From Symbiodinium natans (taxonomy: Eukaryota > Sar > Dinophyceae > Suessiales > Symbiodiniaceae), in the NCBI GenBank assembly GCA_905221605.1, contig CAJNDS010002432.1:366207-430206 (forward strand): a stretch of DNA of 64,000 nt. Direction: 5' to 3'. Within the stretch, counting starts at the first letter, position 1. Each line of letters starts with the position of its first letter. The position numbers were made by a program, and so were the translations under genes. Under the pieces are notes generated by a model, which searched no databases, was not told the DNA's origin, and saw only the letters and a program-made list of their open reading frames with translations. Below, piece by piece: positions 1 through 10,200 of this stretch.

Positions 1-1
1 G

Positions 2-742
2 GGGGGCAACACCAGCCGACGCGAGCTGCGCCCTCGAGTTGCCGAACCGAGCCAGTCCCTCCGTGCACTGTGTTCTGGGGACCCTGCTGAGCAATATGCC
101 CACTCCGAACAAGCCGCGCGGGGATCCGGCTCTGACCGCGACTTCTCTTGGACGTCGGGTGCATACGCTCAAGGAGGGCTTGCAGGGGTCCGCAGACACA
201 CTAAGGAATTCCCGCTAACCAGCCGGCTTTTGTGCAGATTTGTTTCCGAACGTGCACCAGGACACCTCTTCTCCTGTGTACTCCTTGGTAGAGATTTGCA
301 AGGGCCACCGCATGTTGACAAAAACAACCAAAAGGGTATTCCAAATTGCATCCTCAAACTAAGCGACTTTGAGGGAGGTGGCCTCTGGCTGCAGAATTCG
401 TCTGGTGAGACGATGTGTCCCCATTCAAACTCACCACAGAATTGGGGTAACGTGATCGACTTTCAGAACGGACGAATCATTTTTGACCCACATGCACTCC
501 ACTGTGCCATGCCCTGGACGGGTTTGCATCGCGACATCCTTGTGGCGTTCCACCCCAGGAATGTGTCAAAGCTCTCGAACAGCCAGCTCGAGGAGCTAAC
601 AGATGTGGGTTTCCCCTTGGCTTCCGCCAGCCAGATTGCAGCTGCCGAACGCCTGGACAGCGTGCCCCCTTGGGCATACCCTGGCAGCCTGACGAGTTCA
701 TCCAACGCGCAGCATGTGCAGTGCACCCACGTCACATGCTGA
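2..742 (+). CDS. Pol N-terminal region with 2OG-Fe(II) oxygenase-like domain (5' partial)
   Basis: This frame is open from the first bases of the window. From about nt 170 it aligns with residues ~130-290 of element B Pol (for example GGLAGVRR vs GGVLGLRA and KLSDFEGGGLW vs KLSDFSGGGVW). The conserved pattern is H-x-D (PHVD), a GGGLW turn, a later His (ALHCAMPW) and an Arg nine residues on (GLHRDI). That is the HxD...H...R arrangement of double-stranded beta-helix 2-oxoglutarate/Fe(II) oxygenases. In element B a methyltransferase domain follows; here the homology stops near nt 650 and the RT region continues in the next frame, so there is a frameshift or a deletion junction around nt 655-675. 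The reading after that point to 742 is probably not used. Substrate unknown. Confidence 0.6.
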   Translation, partial: GGNTSRRELRPRVAEPSQSLRALCSGDPAEQYAHSEQAARGSGSDRDFSWTSGAYAQGGLAGVRRHTKEFPLTSRLLCRFVSERAPGHLFSCVLLGRDLQGPPHVDKNNQKGIPNCILKLSDFEGGGLWLQNSSGETMCPHSNSPQNWGNVIDFQNGRIIFDPHALHCAMPWTGLHRDILVAFHPRNVSKLSNSQLEELTDVGFPLASASQIAAAERLDSVPPWAYPGSLTSSSNAQHVQCTHVTC

Positions 743-2613
743 GTGGCTTGCCAGAACCTTTGCTGTGCACCTTGAATGCTTTGGCTTCGAACACCCCAGA
801 GTGGATTGGGCGCACTCGCACTGAAGAGATGCGCAAGTGGATCAGTCGTGCAAGGGACCTAGAGGGCCAAGAGGCCGAGCTGAAAGAGACGATGACGCCA
901 AACTGCCGTGCTATCCTCAAGAGCAAACGGCTTCTTGTCTTTGAAGAGATGCTTCAAGCTTCGGGACATGAAGACGTAGCAATCGCCAGGGAAATGCGGT
1001 CAGGGTTCCAGCTAGGAGGAGCCATACCTAGGAGCGAAGCTTTCCGAGTGAGACGCCATTCCGCTTCCGTGACAATGGCAGACCTGCACCACCATGCGTC
1101 ATCTCTGCGTCAGAGTATTCTGGGCTCGACCAAGAGCTCTGGAGACGAAACTCTGGACCGTGAGACCTATGAAGCAACGGTCCAAGAGGTGGCAAGAGGC
1201 TGGTTGGAAGGTCCGCTTCCCCTAAGCAGCCTTAGCGAAACTTCCCTGGTCACACGCCGCTTTGGAGTCATGCAGAAGGGGCAAATACGTCCTATCGACA
1301 ACTACCTGGAGAGTGGAGTCAACAGCACTGCCAGCTCGGTCGATACGATCATCGTGCACACCGCAGACTGCATCGCCGCGGGACTGGGCCACAGGATGAG
1401 CCAGGACAAATCCTGCCGTACGCACCAGCTGCAGGTCCGATCATGGGATCTGCACAAAGCATATAAAAACCTGCCCCTAGCAGATGAAGTACTTGATGAC
1501 TCCTTCCTGTGCGTGTACAACCCGGCGACGCAGGCAGCTGAGCTCTTCAAGCAAAGGGTGTTGCCCTTTGGATCTCGGCACTCGGTCCACAGCTTTTGCA
1601 GGGTGTTAGGGATATGGAGGATTGCAGTAACGACACTGCTGATGCACCTGAGCGTCTATTTCGATGACTTCGTCGGGGCGGAGATCGAACCCTTGTCAAA
1701 GATCTATGAGATGTGCTTGGACATGCTTTTCAAAGTCCTTGGCTGGGGAACATCGAAAAACAAGGAGCATCCATTTGGGACGCTTGCTAAAGTCTTGGGC
1801 CTCGAGATCAACCTTCGTCACGCAAAACTCGGGTGGGTCTACCTTTCTAATACTCCGGAACGGCAAAAAGAGGTGTTCGACTTCGTGAGCGAAATTCTCG
1901 ATCAAGGCTTCCTAAAGAAGAAGGATGGCGAGAAACTTCGTGGTCGTCTTCAGTTTGCCGAATGCCAAATCTCGGGAAGAGGTGCCGGGATGGCATATAA
2001 GAAACTTACCGGCTTCATCAGGGATGGTGCAGGCTACCTTGATGACGAAGCTCGAAGTACACTTCTGACTTTGCGTGACAGAATCCTTCATGCTCCAAAC
2101 AGGTGCGTTTCACAGAACCTCTGCAACACGATGCATTTATACGTGGATGCCAGCTGTGAGAAGCGGAAGGTGGGGCTTGGTGGCGTGCTTGTCAACGAGA
2201 CTGGAACTAAGATTGGGTTTTTCAGCGAATGGGCTAGTGATGGCGTGGTGGCTCGAATGAACCCAGCCAGTGGAAATCCAATCTTTGAGTTTGAATGTCT
2301 CGCGATTCTTATGGGCCTACGGACCTGGGCACCACTGATAAAGAACTGCAATCTGGTGATCTTCACAGACAACGATGCGGCTCTTGCGTGCATGATTCGT
2401 GGAATGTCGGACAATGACTATGGCGGGAAGATCGTAACCTGCGTCCATGAACTCAGTGACGAGATGGTGTGCAACGCGTGGTACGAGCGTGTCAACACCA
2501 CTTCGAACATAGCAGATGGCCCATCCCGAGGCGCCAGAGACGAGTCGTGGGGACCAAGATTTGAGATAGACGTGGATGCTATCGTAGACACTGCCTTGAG
2601 CGCTTGGGGGTGA
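670..2613 (+). CDS. Reverse transcriptase-RNase H (Pol C-terminal part)
   Basis: The first codon here is TTG, only the first codon after the frame change; the real N-terminus is shared with the upstream domain. The start (GIPWQPDEF) matches WGIPFSPEQF of element B Pol, and homology continues to the end of RT. RT motifs: QIRPID around residue 210, motif A WDLHKAY (Asp ~260), motif C YFDDF (Asp ~332/333). RNase H follows with YVDAS (Asp ~493), FECLAI, FTDND and the terminal NIADGPSR, so all four acidic positions are present. The YFDD catalytic box is typical of DIRS/Ngaro-like RT. The TGA stop falls six bases inside repeat B1. No recombinase follows. Confidence 0.88.
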   Translation: MGIPWQPDEFIQRAACAVHPRHMLSGLPEPLLCTLNALASNTPEWIGRTRTEEMRKWISRARDLEGQEAELKETMTPNCRAILKSKRLLVFEEMLQASGHEDVAIAREMRSGFQLGGAIPRSEAFRVRRHSASVTMADLHHHASSLRQSILGSTKSSGDETLDRETYEATVQEVARGWLEGPLPLSSLSETSLVTRRFGVMQKGQIRPIDNYLESGVNSTASSVDTIIVHTADCIAAGLGHRMSQDKSCRTHQLQVRSWDLHKAYKNLPLADEVLDDSFLCVYNPATQAAELFKQRVLPFGSRHSVHSFCRVLGIWRIAVTTLLMHLSVYFDDFVGAEIEPLSKIYEMCLDMLFKVLGWGTSKNKEHPFGTLAKVLGLEINLRHAKLGWVYLSNTPERQKEVFDFVSEILDQGFLKKKDGEKLRGRLQFAECQISGRGAGMAYKKLTGFIRDGAGYLDDEARSTLLTLRDRILHAPNRCVSQNLCNTMHLYVDASCEKRKVGLGGVLVNETGTKIGFFSEWASDGVVARMNPASGNPIFEFECLAILMGLRTWAPLIKNCNLVIFTDNDAALACMIRGMSDNDYGGKIVTCVHELSDEMVCNAWYERVNTTSNIADGPSRGARDESWGPRFEIDVDAIVDTALSAWG

Positions 2614-2852
2614 ATCGAAGGCAGTGCAACTCTTGCACAGCAATCGTGGATTGCAGCATCCTCGGGGATGTAGTCTTGTATACCCAAGGGTATACATCTT
2701 CGCCTTCACTCTTTTGCACAAATCTCCCCAGCGTTCGCCTAGAGGCTGAAAATGAAAGAGCGGTGTTACTTCCATTCGACATGCAAGATGTGTGCTGACA
2801 TGCTCTCACTAAGATGCATCGAGCAAACCCTTGACACATAACACGAAATAAG
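2606..2852 (+). repeat. Split direct repeat B1 of element 1
   Basis: A 247-bp unit starting GGGGGTGAATCG and ending CACGAAATAAG. It is repeated at 3131-3377 with one difference seen (CTAGAGG vs CTAGCGG). It begins just before the Pol stop codon. Confidence 0.9.
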
Positions 2853-3130
2853 GCAACTATCCATCGTGATGGAGAGGACCTTATTTTGTGTTCATGTGCA
2901 GCAAAAAAAAATGTTCTTTTATTTTTGCGGTTTGCCCGAATCTTGCCCGATTTACGAGTTCACTACAACAATCCACGAGTACAGACCACGTTCCAAATTT
3001 TTAGACTTCATGTCTGAACATGACTCACGTTCTTTGACATTCCATGTGTTTGAAGCAGTGCGTTGCCTGCATGCAAGGTCTGAGTGGCTCAGACACAGAG
3101 TTTCATTTTTGAATCCCCACCCACCCGCCC
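2853..3130 (+). repeat. Spacer between B copies, candidate A2 repeat of element 1
   Basis: A 278-bp stretch between the two B copies with no convincing ORF. In Ngaro-type elements the segment between B1 and B2 is A2, a copy of the element's 5'-terminal A1 repeat. A1 would lie left of the window, so the assignment is by architecture only. Confidence 0.55.
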
Positions 3131-3377
3131 GGGGGTGAATCGAAGGCAGTGCAACTCTTGCACAGCAATCGTGGATTGCAGCATCCTCGGGGATGTAGTC
3201 TTGTATACCCAAGGGTATACATCTTCGCCTTCACTCTTTTGCACAAATCTCCCCAGCGTTCGCCTAGCGGCTGAAAATGAAAGAGCGGTGTTACTTCCAT
3301 TCGACATGCAAGATGTGTGCTGACATGCTCTCACTAAGATGCATCGAGCAAACCCTTGACACATAACACGAAATAAG
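3131..3377 (+). repeat. Split direct repeat B2 of element 1 (element 3' end)
   Basis: Second copy of the 247-bp B unit. Similarity to B1 ends at AATAAG, which marks the right end of element 1. Element A sequence starts directly afterwards. Confidence 0.85.
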
Positions 3378-3615
3378 ATGAAGATTTAAGGCCTAACACG
3401 CCCTCCCCTGCCTCCCTGCCGGGGATCGCGACAGATCTCCTTTCAGAGGTTGAGCTCGACCTCGACCCGATCGAGGACTGGGATCCCCCGAATCCTCCCT
3501 CGAGCACTGGGCACGATCCCATTGAGGACTGGTCCCCAGACAATGAAGCCTCTACGCGCTCTCATCCCCGGCAGCAAGCCCGCACGCCCAAGTCGGCCTC
3601 CGACTCCTCTCCCTC

Positions 3616-5607
3616 TTGGGAGGTGCTCGGAACGGAATCAGTCATTCCAGGCTTCCAGCCCTGCACAAGGGCCGGTCCCAGCATCTGCCCAAGCCCGTAC
3701 CAAAAATGCGCGGAAGGCGCCCGGTGCAGGCTCCGCACAACACAGCCTTGCCCCTATCGGCCTGGCCCCAGCCTCCGTGTAAGTCCCCGCGTTCGGGGCC
3801 TTGCCCTAAACACACTGCCTTCACGCTTGGAGGCCCACTAAGCCCGCACCTGCCGCTGCCTACCTGCCCTTGCCGACACTGCCACCGGAGACTCCAGAGC
3901 CGCATCCTCGAGGCGCCAGGAGACAACCATTCGCCAACAACGGAACGATGCTTGCCAAAGAAAAACCGGGTGTGGCTGCTCCTCTTGGACAAGCTAGGGA
4001 GCACCAGCTCCCTCTGGACTGAGACGACCCAATCTCTCACTCCTGAAAGACTTCGGGTCCGAGCCATCTCAGCCTACGCAGCCTCCAGCCTCGAAGCCTA
4101 CCTGTCCAGGTGCACAAGATTCCTTGATTTCCTGCAGGCACATAATATGGCGTTTTCAACACTCTCTCTGGCGGAGCTAGCCGACTACCTTGATGCCGCT
4201 TACGCCTCTCTTGCCCAGGACAGAGACGTGTGCCAGATCTCGCCCAAGACAACCCTCAAAGCCCTGTCTTGGCTGTCGCGCATGGCCCAGGTGCGGCACC
4301 TGCTAGAGTTACTCAGCAATCCGCTCATCTCGACATTCAGAATCGACACACAGCCCAAAGATCGCAAGGAAGCCCTGCCCATTCCCATGGCATGCATTGT
4401 GTCGTGGGAATGCCTAGTGTGCAAACCTTCCACAGGCACCCAAATGGTCCTCCTGCTCGGAGCCTTTTTACTAGCCTACCACGCGTGCCTGCGCTTCGGC
4501 GACTTGCAACGCATCCGCCTAAGCAGCCTCAGCCTGACAATGCAAGCCCTCCGGGGAATTTGCTGGACGACCAAGACCTCTAGGTCAGGCCAGCCGTTCG
4601 CGGTGACCCTGACCGGCCTATCAGGAAGAGGCCCCTCGACCTCGTGGTGCCTGGCCTACCTCACACGCCTACACGCCTCTTGGCTTGCAACGGAACGTTT
4701 CTGGCGCTCTTCATCCGAACCGGATTTCATGCTGCCCATTCTGCCAAATTGGTCCAACCCATCCCAAGCGGGGGTTGCATTCCAGTCGCCCATGTCCTAC
4801 ACTCAGGCCCTGCCGGCACTGCGCTCTGCGCTGCAGCTCCGCGAAGCAGCCTCGCCAAGCGCCCTCAACGCCCAGGAAGCACTCAATTTCACCTTACACG
4901 GCCTCAAAGTGGGGCTCCTTAGCCCAGCCAAGCAATTACGGCTGCCTGCCGACCCACGCCGGAAGGCGGGCCACCACAAGGTCAGCTCCGAACTGTACGG
5001 GAGAGACGACACCATTGACAGCGTATGGGTGCAAGCCTCGGTGGCACGCAAGGTTTCCACAGGCTGGAGGCCCACACGCCCTATAGCCCGCGGGGGACAA
5101 GCCCCCACCATCGAGCCCAGCTTCCAGGTGCCGCCGGGCCCAGTGCCTAAATCCATGCCGATCAGCCACATGCTCCCCATCATTCCCCGATTCATGTACG
5201 CACGTGAGTTTGAGACCCAGGGCGACGTCGACGACGACGCCAACGAGCCGCCTTCGCCCTCGCCCTCAGGGTCTGGTGAGGAGCAAGCAGCCTCAGAAGA
5301 TGCCTCCGCCGAGTCCACGCTGGATGGGGACTCATACTCCTCCACCGAGGACGACAGCCCACACAAAGCCCCGCAGGCACGCCACCCCAAAGCCCCCCTG
5401 GACCCCGCCACTGCCATCGTCGCCAATGGACACTGGGGGGCAGTCCATCTGGCCCATCCGATCTCAGACACTCACTGGCGCACTGCTTGTGGGATAGTCA
5501 TGGGGGACGCCGGGGTCATCATGCCTGAGCCTGACCCATCTCGGATGTGCCGCCACAAAGCCTGCCGCCTTGCCCTGGACGCCTTCCAGAGCCTGCCTTC
5601 AGAGTAA
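3616..5607 (+). CDS. Tyrosine recombinase (phage-integrase-like) of element A
   Basis: The protein would cut and join DNA through a 3'-phosphotyrosine to integrate the circular cDNA. Residues ~150-215 form a helical SAM-like core-binding domain (SLEAYLSRCTRFLDFL). The catalytic domain follows: Arg ~293 in CLRFGDLQ, His ~428 and Lys ~431 in HGLKVG, GHH at ~452-454, and the nucleophile Tyr ~461 in LYGRDD. This is the R-H-K-H-Y set of DIRS/Ngaro/Crypton-type recombinases. The N-terminal ~130 residues are Pro/Arg-rich without a recognised fold, and the C-terminus has an acidic Ser/Glu/Asp tract (~540-580) and a CGIVM...CRHKAC region. The first codon of the frame is TTG; the true start is uncertain. 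It lies upstream of Gag, whereas many YR retroelements encode the recombinase last. Confidence 0.85.
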   Translation: MGGARNGISHSRLPALHKGRSQHLPKPVPKMRGRRPVQAPHNTALPLSAWPQPPCKSPRSGPCPKHTAFTLGGPLSPHLPLPTCPCRHCHRRLQSRILEAPGDNHSPTTERCLPKKNRVWLLLLDKLGSTSSLWTETTQSLTPERLRVRAISAYAASSLEAYLSRCTRFLDFLQAHNMAFSTLSLAELADYLDAAYASLAQDRDVCQISPKTTLKALSWLSRMAQVRHLLELLSNPLISTFRIDTQPKDRKEALPIPMACIVSWECLVCKPSTGTQMVLLLGAFLLAYHACLRFGDLQRIRLSSLSLTMQALRGICWTTKTSRSGQPFAVTLTGLSGRGPSTSWCLAYLTRLHASWLATERFWRSSSEPDFMLPILPNWSNPSQAGVAFQSPMSYTQALPALRSALQLREAASPSALNAQEALNFTLHGLKVGLLSPAKQLRLPADPRRKAGHHKVSSELYGRDDTIDSVWVQASVARKVSTGWRPTRPIARGGQAPTIEPSFQVPPGPVPKSMPISHMLPIIPRFMYAREFETQGDVDDDANEPPSPSPSGSGEEQAASEDASAESTLDGDSYSSTEDDSPHKAPQARHPKAPLDPATAIVANGHWGAVHLAHPISDTHWRTACGIVMGDAGVIMPEPDPSRMCRHKACRLALDAFQSLPSE

Positions 5608-5761
5608 AATAAGAACGGCCCGCAGTGCAAACATGTTAAGCCGAGCCTACTCTGCCCTCCCCGCAAACCCCCCTGCCTGCCTGCCCAGGTGCTCGCCTAC
5701 ACCGCAGCCGTTGAGATTCTCTCGAGAACGCCGTGAGCCCCCACTCCGTTTTTTCCGCGCC

Positions 5762-7029
5762 ATGGACTGCCCGGATGCCTTCCGGGACCTGCTCAAGGAG
5801 TGTCGGGTACACGCCTCGCTGTGCAGTGCCATCTCAGATGGCGGCTACCAGTCCATGTCGGACTTCGCTTGGGCCTTCCCATGTGTTGAAGCCCTGAATC
5901 CCTTCATACACTCCCTGCCTGAAGCAATCACACAAGAACTCGGCCCCGGAGGCCTAGACTCCTCCGTGGAGATCGCCCGCCTACGATGTGCCCTGGACAA
6001 CTGCCACAAGCAGGTCCAGCGTGCAGATGCCCAAGTGCCCTCGCCAAGCCCAGCCCAATTGCCCACGCCCACCATGCCTTCTCAGCCATCACAATGGATG
6101 GAGCACCTGCCACCACGCCTAACCCAGGACACAGTCCAGGACATGGTGGACAAATTCAAAGCCAATGACCCAGGCGAACTGCTAGATCAAGACAGTATGC
6201 CCAGGATCCGCCTACTCAGCCTTGTACACCACAGCCTAAATTAAGCCTGAGGAAAAGATCCGTTGGATCCCTTGGCAATTTCGCCTATCCGCCCGCCAAT
6301 ACCAGGAGCACATGGAAGCCAAGACTGCCAAGCCCCTACGCACAGAAGCCCAAATCATTGCCTCTGCCTTCTTTGATGAGACCCCAGAAGTGCCCGTAGA
6401 GCACATGCGCCTAGCGGCGGCCTGGTTAGACAGGATCCAAACTGTCTTCCGCAACGCCTGGGCTCTATGCGGCCGCGCACCTGCACAACCTTAAGGCCCT
6501 AGACAAAAAGGTTAAGGAGCTCTGCCTACACCAGCCAGATGCACAGCTAGGCCTAAGAACGCCCACGACCGCCGGGCTCATCTCTGCCGACAGAAAAATC
6601 TGGGCCTCACTGTCGGAACTGGTGGCCCAATCATGGAGCCCAGATGATGCCTTACATGAGATCACCTCCATCAGGAATGATCTCTCCAGCCTACTGCAAC
6701 TACGCCCAAAGATGCAGCCCGACAAAGGCCAGCCCAAGGGCCTAGGCAAGAACGCCGACAGCCCCAACAAGCGCAAAACGCCCAACACGCCCCCCCCTCC
6801 TCCCAAAGCAGACAGAGGGGCAGAGAGACCGCCCAAGAAGGGGAAGGGGAAAGGGAAAATTACAAACCTCCCATCCAATTGGGTTGCAGTGCACAAGGGA
6901 CAGCCCATTTGCCGCCGTTATCAAAACGGCCAATGCCAACTCAAGGAGTGCAAGTTCGCCCATGTGTGCGCAGTTCGAGGGTGTGCCCAAAAACACCCAG
7001 CCAACGAGCACGGCAAGCCCAGGACCTGA
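5762..7029 (+). pseudogene. Gag-like protein of element A (two frameshifts)
   Basis: Three consecutive frames together match the Gag of element B. First piece: ATG at 5762 to TAA at 6242-6244, with GGYQSMSDFAWAF like GGFTSLGQLAYAV of B. Second piece: from about 6243 (KPEEKIRWIPWQ) to TAA at 6492-6494. Third piece: from about 6478 to TGA at 7027-7029, with ADRKIWASLSELV like ADRQVFVRMIELG of B, a Lys/Pro-rich region, a GKGKGK tract and a CCCH knuckle (C-x7-C-x4-C-x3-H, from CRRYQNGQC). The shifts near 6240 and 6485 look like decay; slippery sequences were not seen. Likely role: nucleic-acid-binding capsid-like protein. Confidence 0.7.
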
Positions 7030-7209
7030 AACGGTCCGGGCCTCGCACCCCCAGTGGCGGGCCCGGACCGTCCCCGACAACTGGGACCACCACTACCCAA
7101 CACGCCGGATCCGCAGCCCCCGCCCACGTCGGGAACCTAAGCCTCTCGGACTCCTAGCCCTCAGCCGCCTCGGGACGAGGACCGATTAACAACCAAGCCG
7201 GCAGCCAAC

Positions 7210-10200
7210 ATGCCCTCAATGCCACTCCGCCCACCGCCCACGCCTCGCACAGCCCTCACTGAGCCAGGTAGCCTACAAACGACAGAGGCCAGACCTCGCA
7301 CAGCCTACTTCCCGAACATTACCTGGAAACGCCCTTCAGACCCCACACAGATTGCTGGGAGCGGACCTCACAATGATCCGCCCACACAGACACGTAAGTT
7401 ACTGGACCTGTTCGCAGGACAGTCAGCGCCCATTTCAGCAGCCGCCAGCCTGCAATCCATACCGCGCTGGGAGCCCATCGACATTGCCATAAATGCCCAA
7501 CACGACATCCTGCAGGATGCCTTCAATCATCGCCTGCTGCAACTTGCCTGGTCGGGGTCCATCGGCCTCCTTGTGGCCGCACCTCCGTGTCGTGACTTCT
7601 CCATTCTTCAGCTGGCGCCTGGGGGGCCCCCGCCATGCCGATCCCCAGAGCACATGGACGGTCTGCCATCTAACTCGCCTAAGCTCCGCCAGCAAGCCCT
7701 TGAGAGCAAGACAATACACTTGAGATGTCACGAGCTCTGCCGCGCGGTTGCGGCGTCGGGGGGCATCTGGGTTTTAGAGAACCCGCCCACAAGCATGGCC
7801 TGGCTAGAGCCCTCCTGCCAACAACTCCTCCAGTCGGCGTCAGCTCATGTCGTGCACGTCGCTGCCTGTGCACACGGATGCACGTGGTCCAAAGCCTGGG
7901 CGTTTGCCTCCAACAGCCCGCACATACGGCCCATACAGTCCTCGTGCAAGCATACTGCACGGCACGCGTCAATCAGACGCAAAAGGGACCAGGCAGGCAA
8001 TTTCATTAGCTCGCAAACAGCAGAGTATCCTGCATCTCTGGCACAAGCCCTTTTGGGCTGCTTTAACTTCCTCTGGCCCCAACCAGGCGGGCCCGCAGAG
8101 GCCATGCCTGACTCACCGACGCCTCCGACGCACATGGCATCGAGCGGCCCAAGAGCCCCGATATGCGACGGGGCTGGCCTAAAGCGCATCACTGCACACC
8201 TCGCACAGGGGAAGCCTGAACACCCCATCTCGGAGACAGAGCAACAGGCCCTCATGGAGGAAGTGGCTTTGGCCCTGCACATGCACCCCTCCGTGGCATG
8301 CCAGAAAGAAGAGGGACAGCCCTTCCGCCTATCGCTGCTTGCCCATCTAGCACAGCTCACAGCCGACATAGACAGCCACCTTCCCTCTATCCTTCAGGAG
8401 GGAGTGCCCGCTGGCATCTTCGAGCCCATTCCCAGCAGCCATCAGTGGCCCTCCGTTGATGGAGGTCACCCGCTGGACACGTGCCTAAAGGAGTGTGACT
8501 CCAACTGGAAGAACGCCGACCTACTCCAGCAGCTCATTGATGAGGAGATAGCCCAGGGATGGGTGACGGAAGTCCACGGAGGCGAAGCCGCCGCACGCCT
8601 ACGTTGGCCCAAAGGCATAGCCATCGGCAAGCTCAACGTGGTTCAGGCCGACGGCAAGGATCCCAGAATGGTCCTAGACAGCTCAGTTTGCAATGTGAAC
8701 CCACTTTGCTCGTTGCCTGAACGCGTCTGCTTGCCCACATCTGCAGATGTTAGGGCCTCCTTCAAGCCCAAAGACCCTAAATACGCCTCCCAAGGGGCCG
8801 CCCTAGACTTCAAAGCCGCCCATAAGCGAGTCAAAGTCAAGCCCTCAGATCAAGGCCTATTGCTTTTCAGGCACGCCGGACGCCTCTTCGCCTACGTTGT
8901 GTGCCATTTTGGCGCACGCTTTTCAGCCTACTGGTGGCAGAGGGTTGGAGCCCTGCTCCTGCGACTGCTACATAATGTCCTAGCCCACGAGCCCCACAAA
9001 GCCTGGCTCTACGTTGACGACCTACTGCGATGCCTCCTTAGGCACAAGGCCCCGGAGCAGTTAGCCCTCACAGTGGCCTTCCTCACGGTCATTGGAGCAC
9101 CAATCAGCTGGAAGAAAGCCGCCTTCGGCGACCAACTCGTTTGGTGCGGTTGGAAGTTCTGCTTCGCTACAGAATCCGTATGCCTAGCACAGCCGAAGCT
9201 GGATAAATTACGCGCCCAGCTACTCAGCCTTCTGGAGCACAAGCGCGTCCCTCGCAAGGAGCTCGAATCCTGCCTCGGCCTACTGATGTGGGCCACCAGC
9301 GTAAGCTCTCACTTGCGCTGTTTCGCCGCTCCGCTATATGCAGACTTGCACAGCCCGCCTGGGACCCAATATCCCATCCCACCTCGCAGCTGGTCACAGT
9401 TCGTGTGGTGCCTAGAGTCCCAGTGCCGAGTCACAAAAGATGCCTCGTTCCTACAATTGCCCATCAAAGCCAGGGTAATCGAGGTCAAAGGCAAGCCGGT
9501 GTCGTCAAAAACGGACATCTGGCCCATCCCAGCTGCAGATAAGACTGTATGGGTGCGCATCGCGGACCCAAACGCACAGGAAATCACTTTGCGCAACGAC
9601 AGCAAAGCCGCCCTTCACTGGCTCGCCCAATGCTTTACCCACGAATTCCGCATGCCCCTAGCCCAGCCGCCCCTACTGCCATGCCTCTCAGCCGCGGACG
9701 CCGTGGCAGATGGCTCTCAAGTTGGGATCGGGGGCTGGTTATGCACATCCAGCCAAACCTTCTGGTTCGCACAACAGTGGTCCATAACAGAGCTTCGCGC
9801 CCACTGGCCTTTCCTCACGAAAGACGCCCAGCAATAGATTGCCTGCTTCGAAACAATCGCCCAGTGGGTCCTATTGCAGATGGCCTACGCGGCCACCGGT
9901 TGCTCCAGCCTTCGCTTTTGCTTGCCCACTCTCAGTGACAACAGCCCCACACAAGCTTCAGTCAATAAGCTGTTTATCACAGCCTTTCCCCTCTGCCTCT
10001 TCCTGCAGAAGGTAGCCTCCTGGGCCGGTCGGGCACATACCGGGCGTAAAAAACACGGACGCGGATGATCTCAGCCGAAACCGCCTACAGAAGTTTGCCG
10101 GCACGACCAAATCAAAGAGATTCCACGTCCATCTGCAAGACCTAGCACGGTCGGAGCACGAGGTCAGCCTATGGCCCCCAGACGCCAACTGGAGCACTGG

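Larger units (their letters stand above)
2..3377 (+). mobile_element. Element 1: 3' part of a Ngaro/DIRS-like YR retroelement
   Basis: The element is cut by the window start. Visible parts, in order, are an oxygenase-like Pol N-terminus, reverse transcriptase, RNase H, and then a B1-A2-B2 block of split direct repeats. Split direct repeats are characteristic of Ngaro-type tyrosine-recombinase retrotransposons (established knowledge). The matching A1 repeat, Gag and recombinase would lie upstream of position 1 and are not seen. The RT-RNase H frame is intact and the two B copies differ at one position, so the copy is fairly young. Confidence 0.75.

Noticed and set aside
2606-3377. The repeat pair as LTRs of a solo-LTR-type element
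   Set aside because: The pair lies entirely on one side of the RT-RNase H gene with a 278-bp spacer, and RT is of the YFDD YR-element type; split direct repeats explain it better.
4803-5471. A 222-codon minus-strand ORF opposite the recombinase
   Set aside because: Shadow of the + strand recombinase gene, whose catalytic residues are all recognisable.
6235-6500. Programmed frameshifting in element A Gag
   Set aside because: Two shifts within one Gag, no slippery heptamer seen, and the element B Gag is in one frame; decay is simpler.
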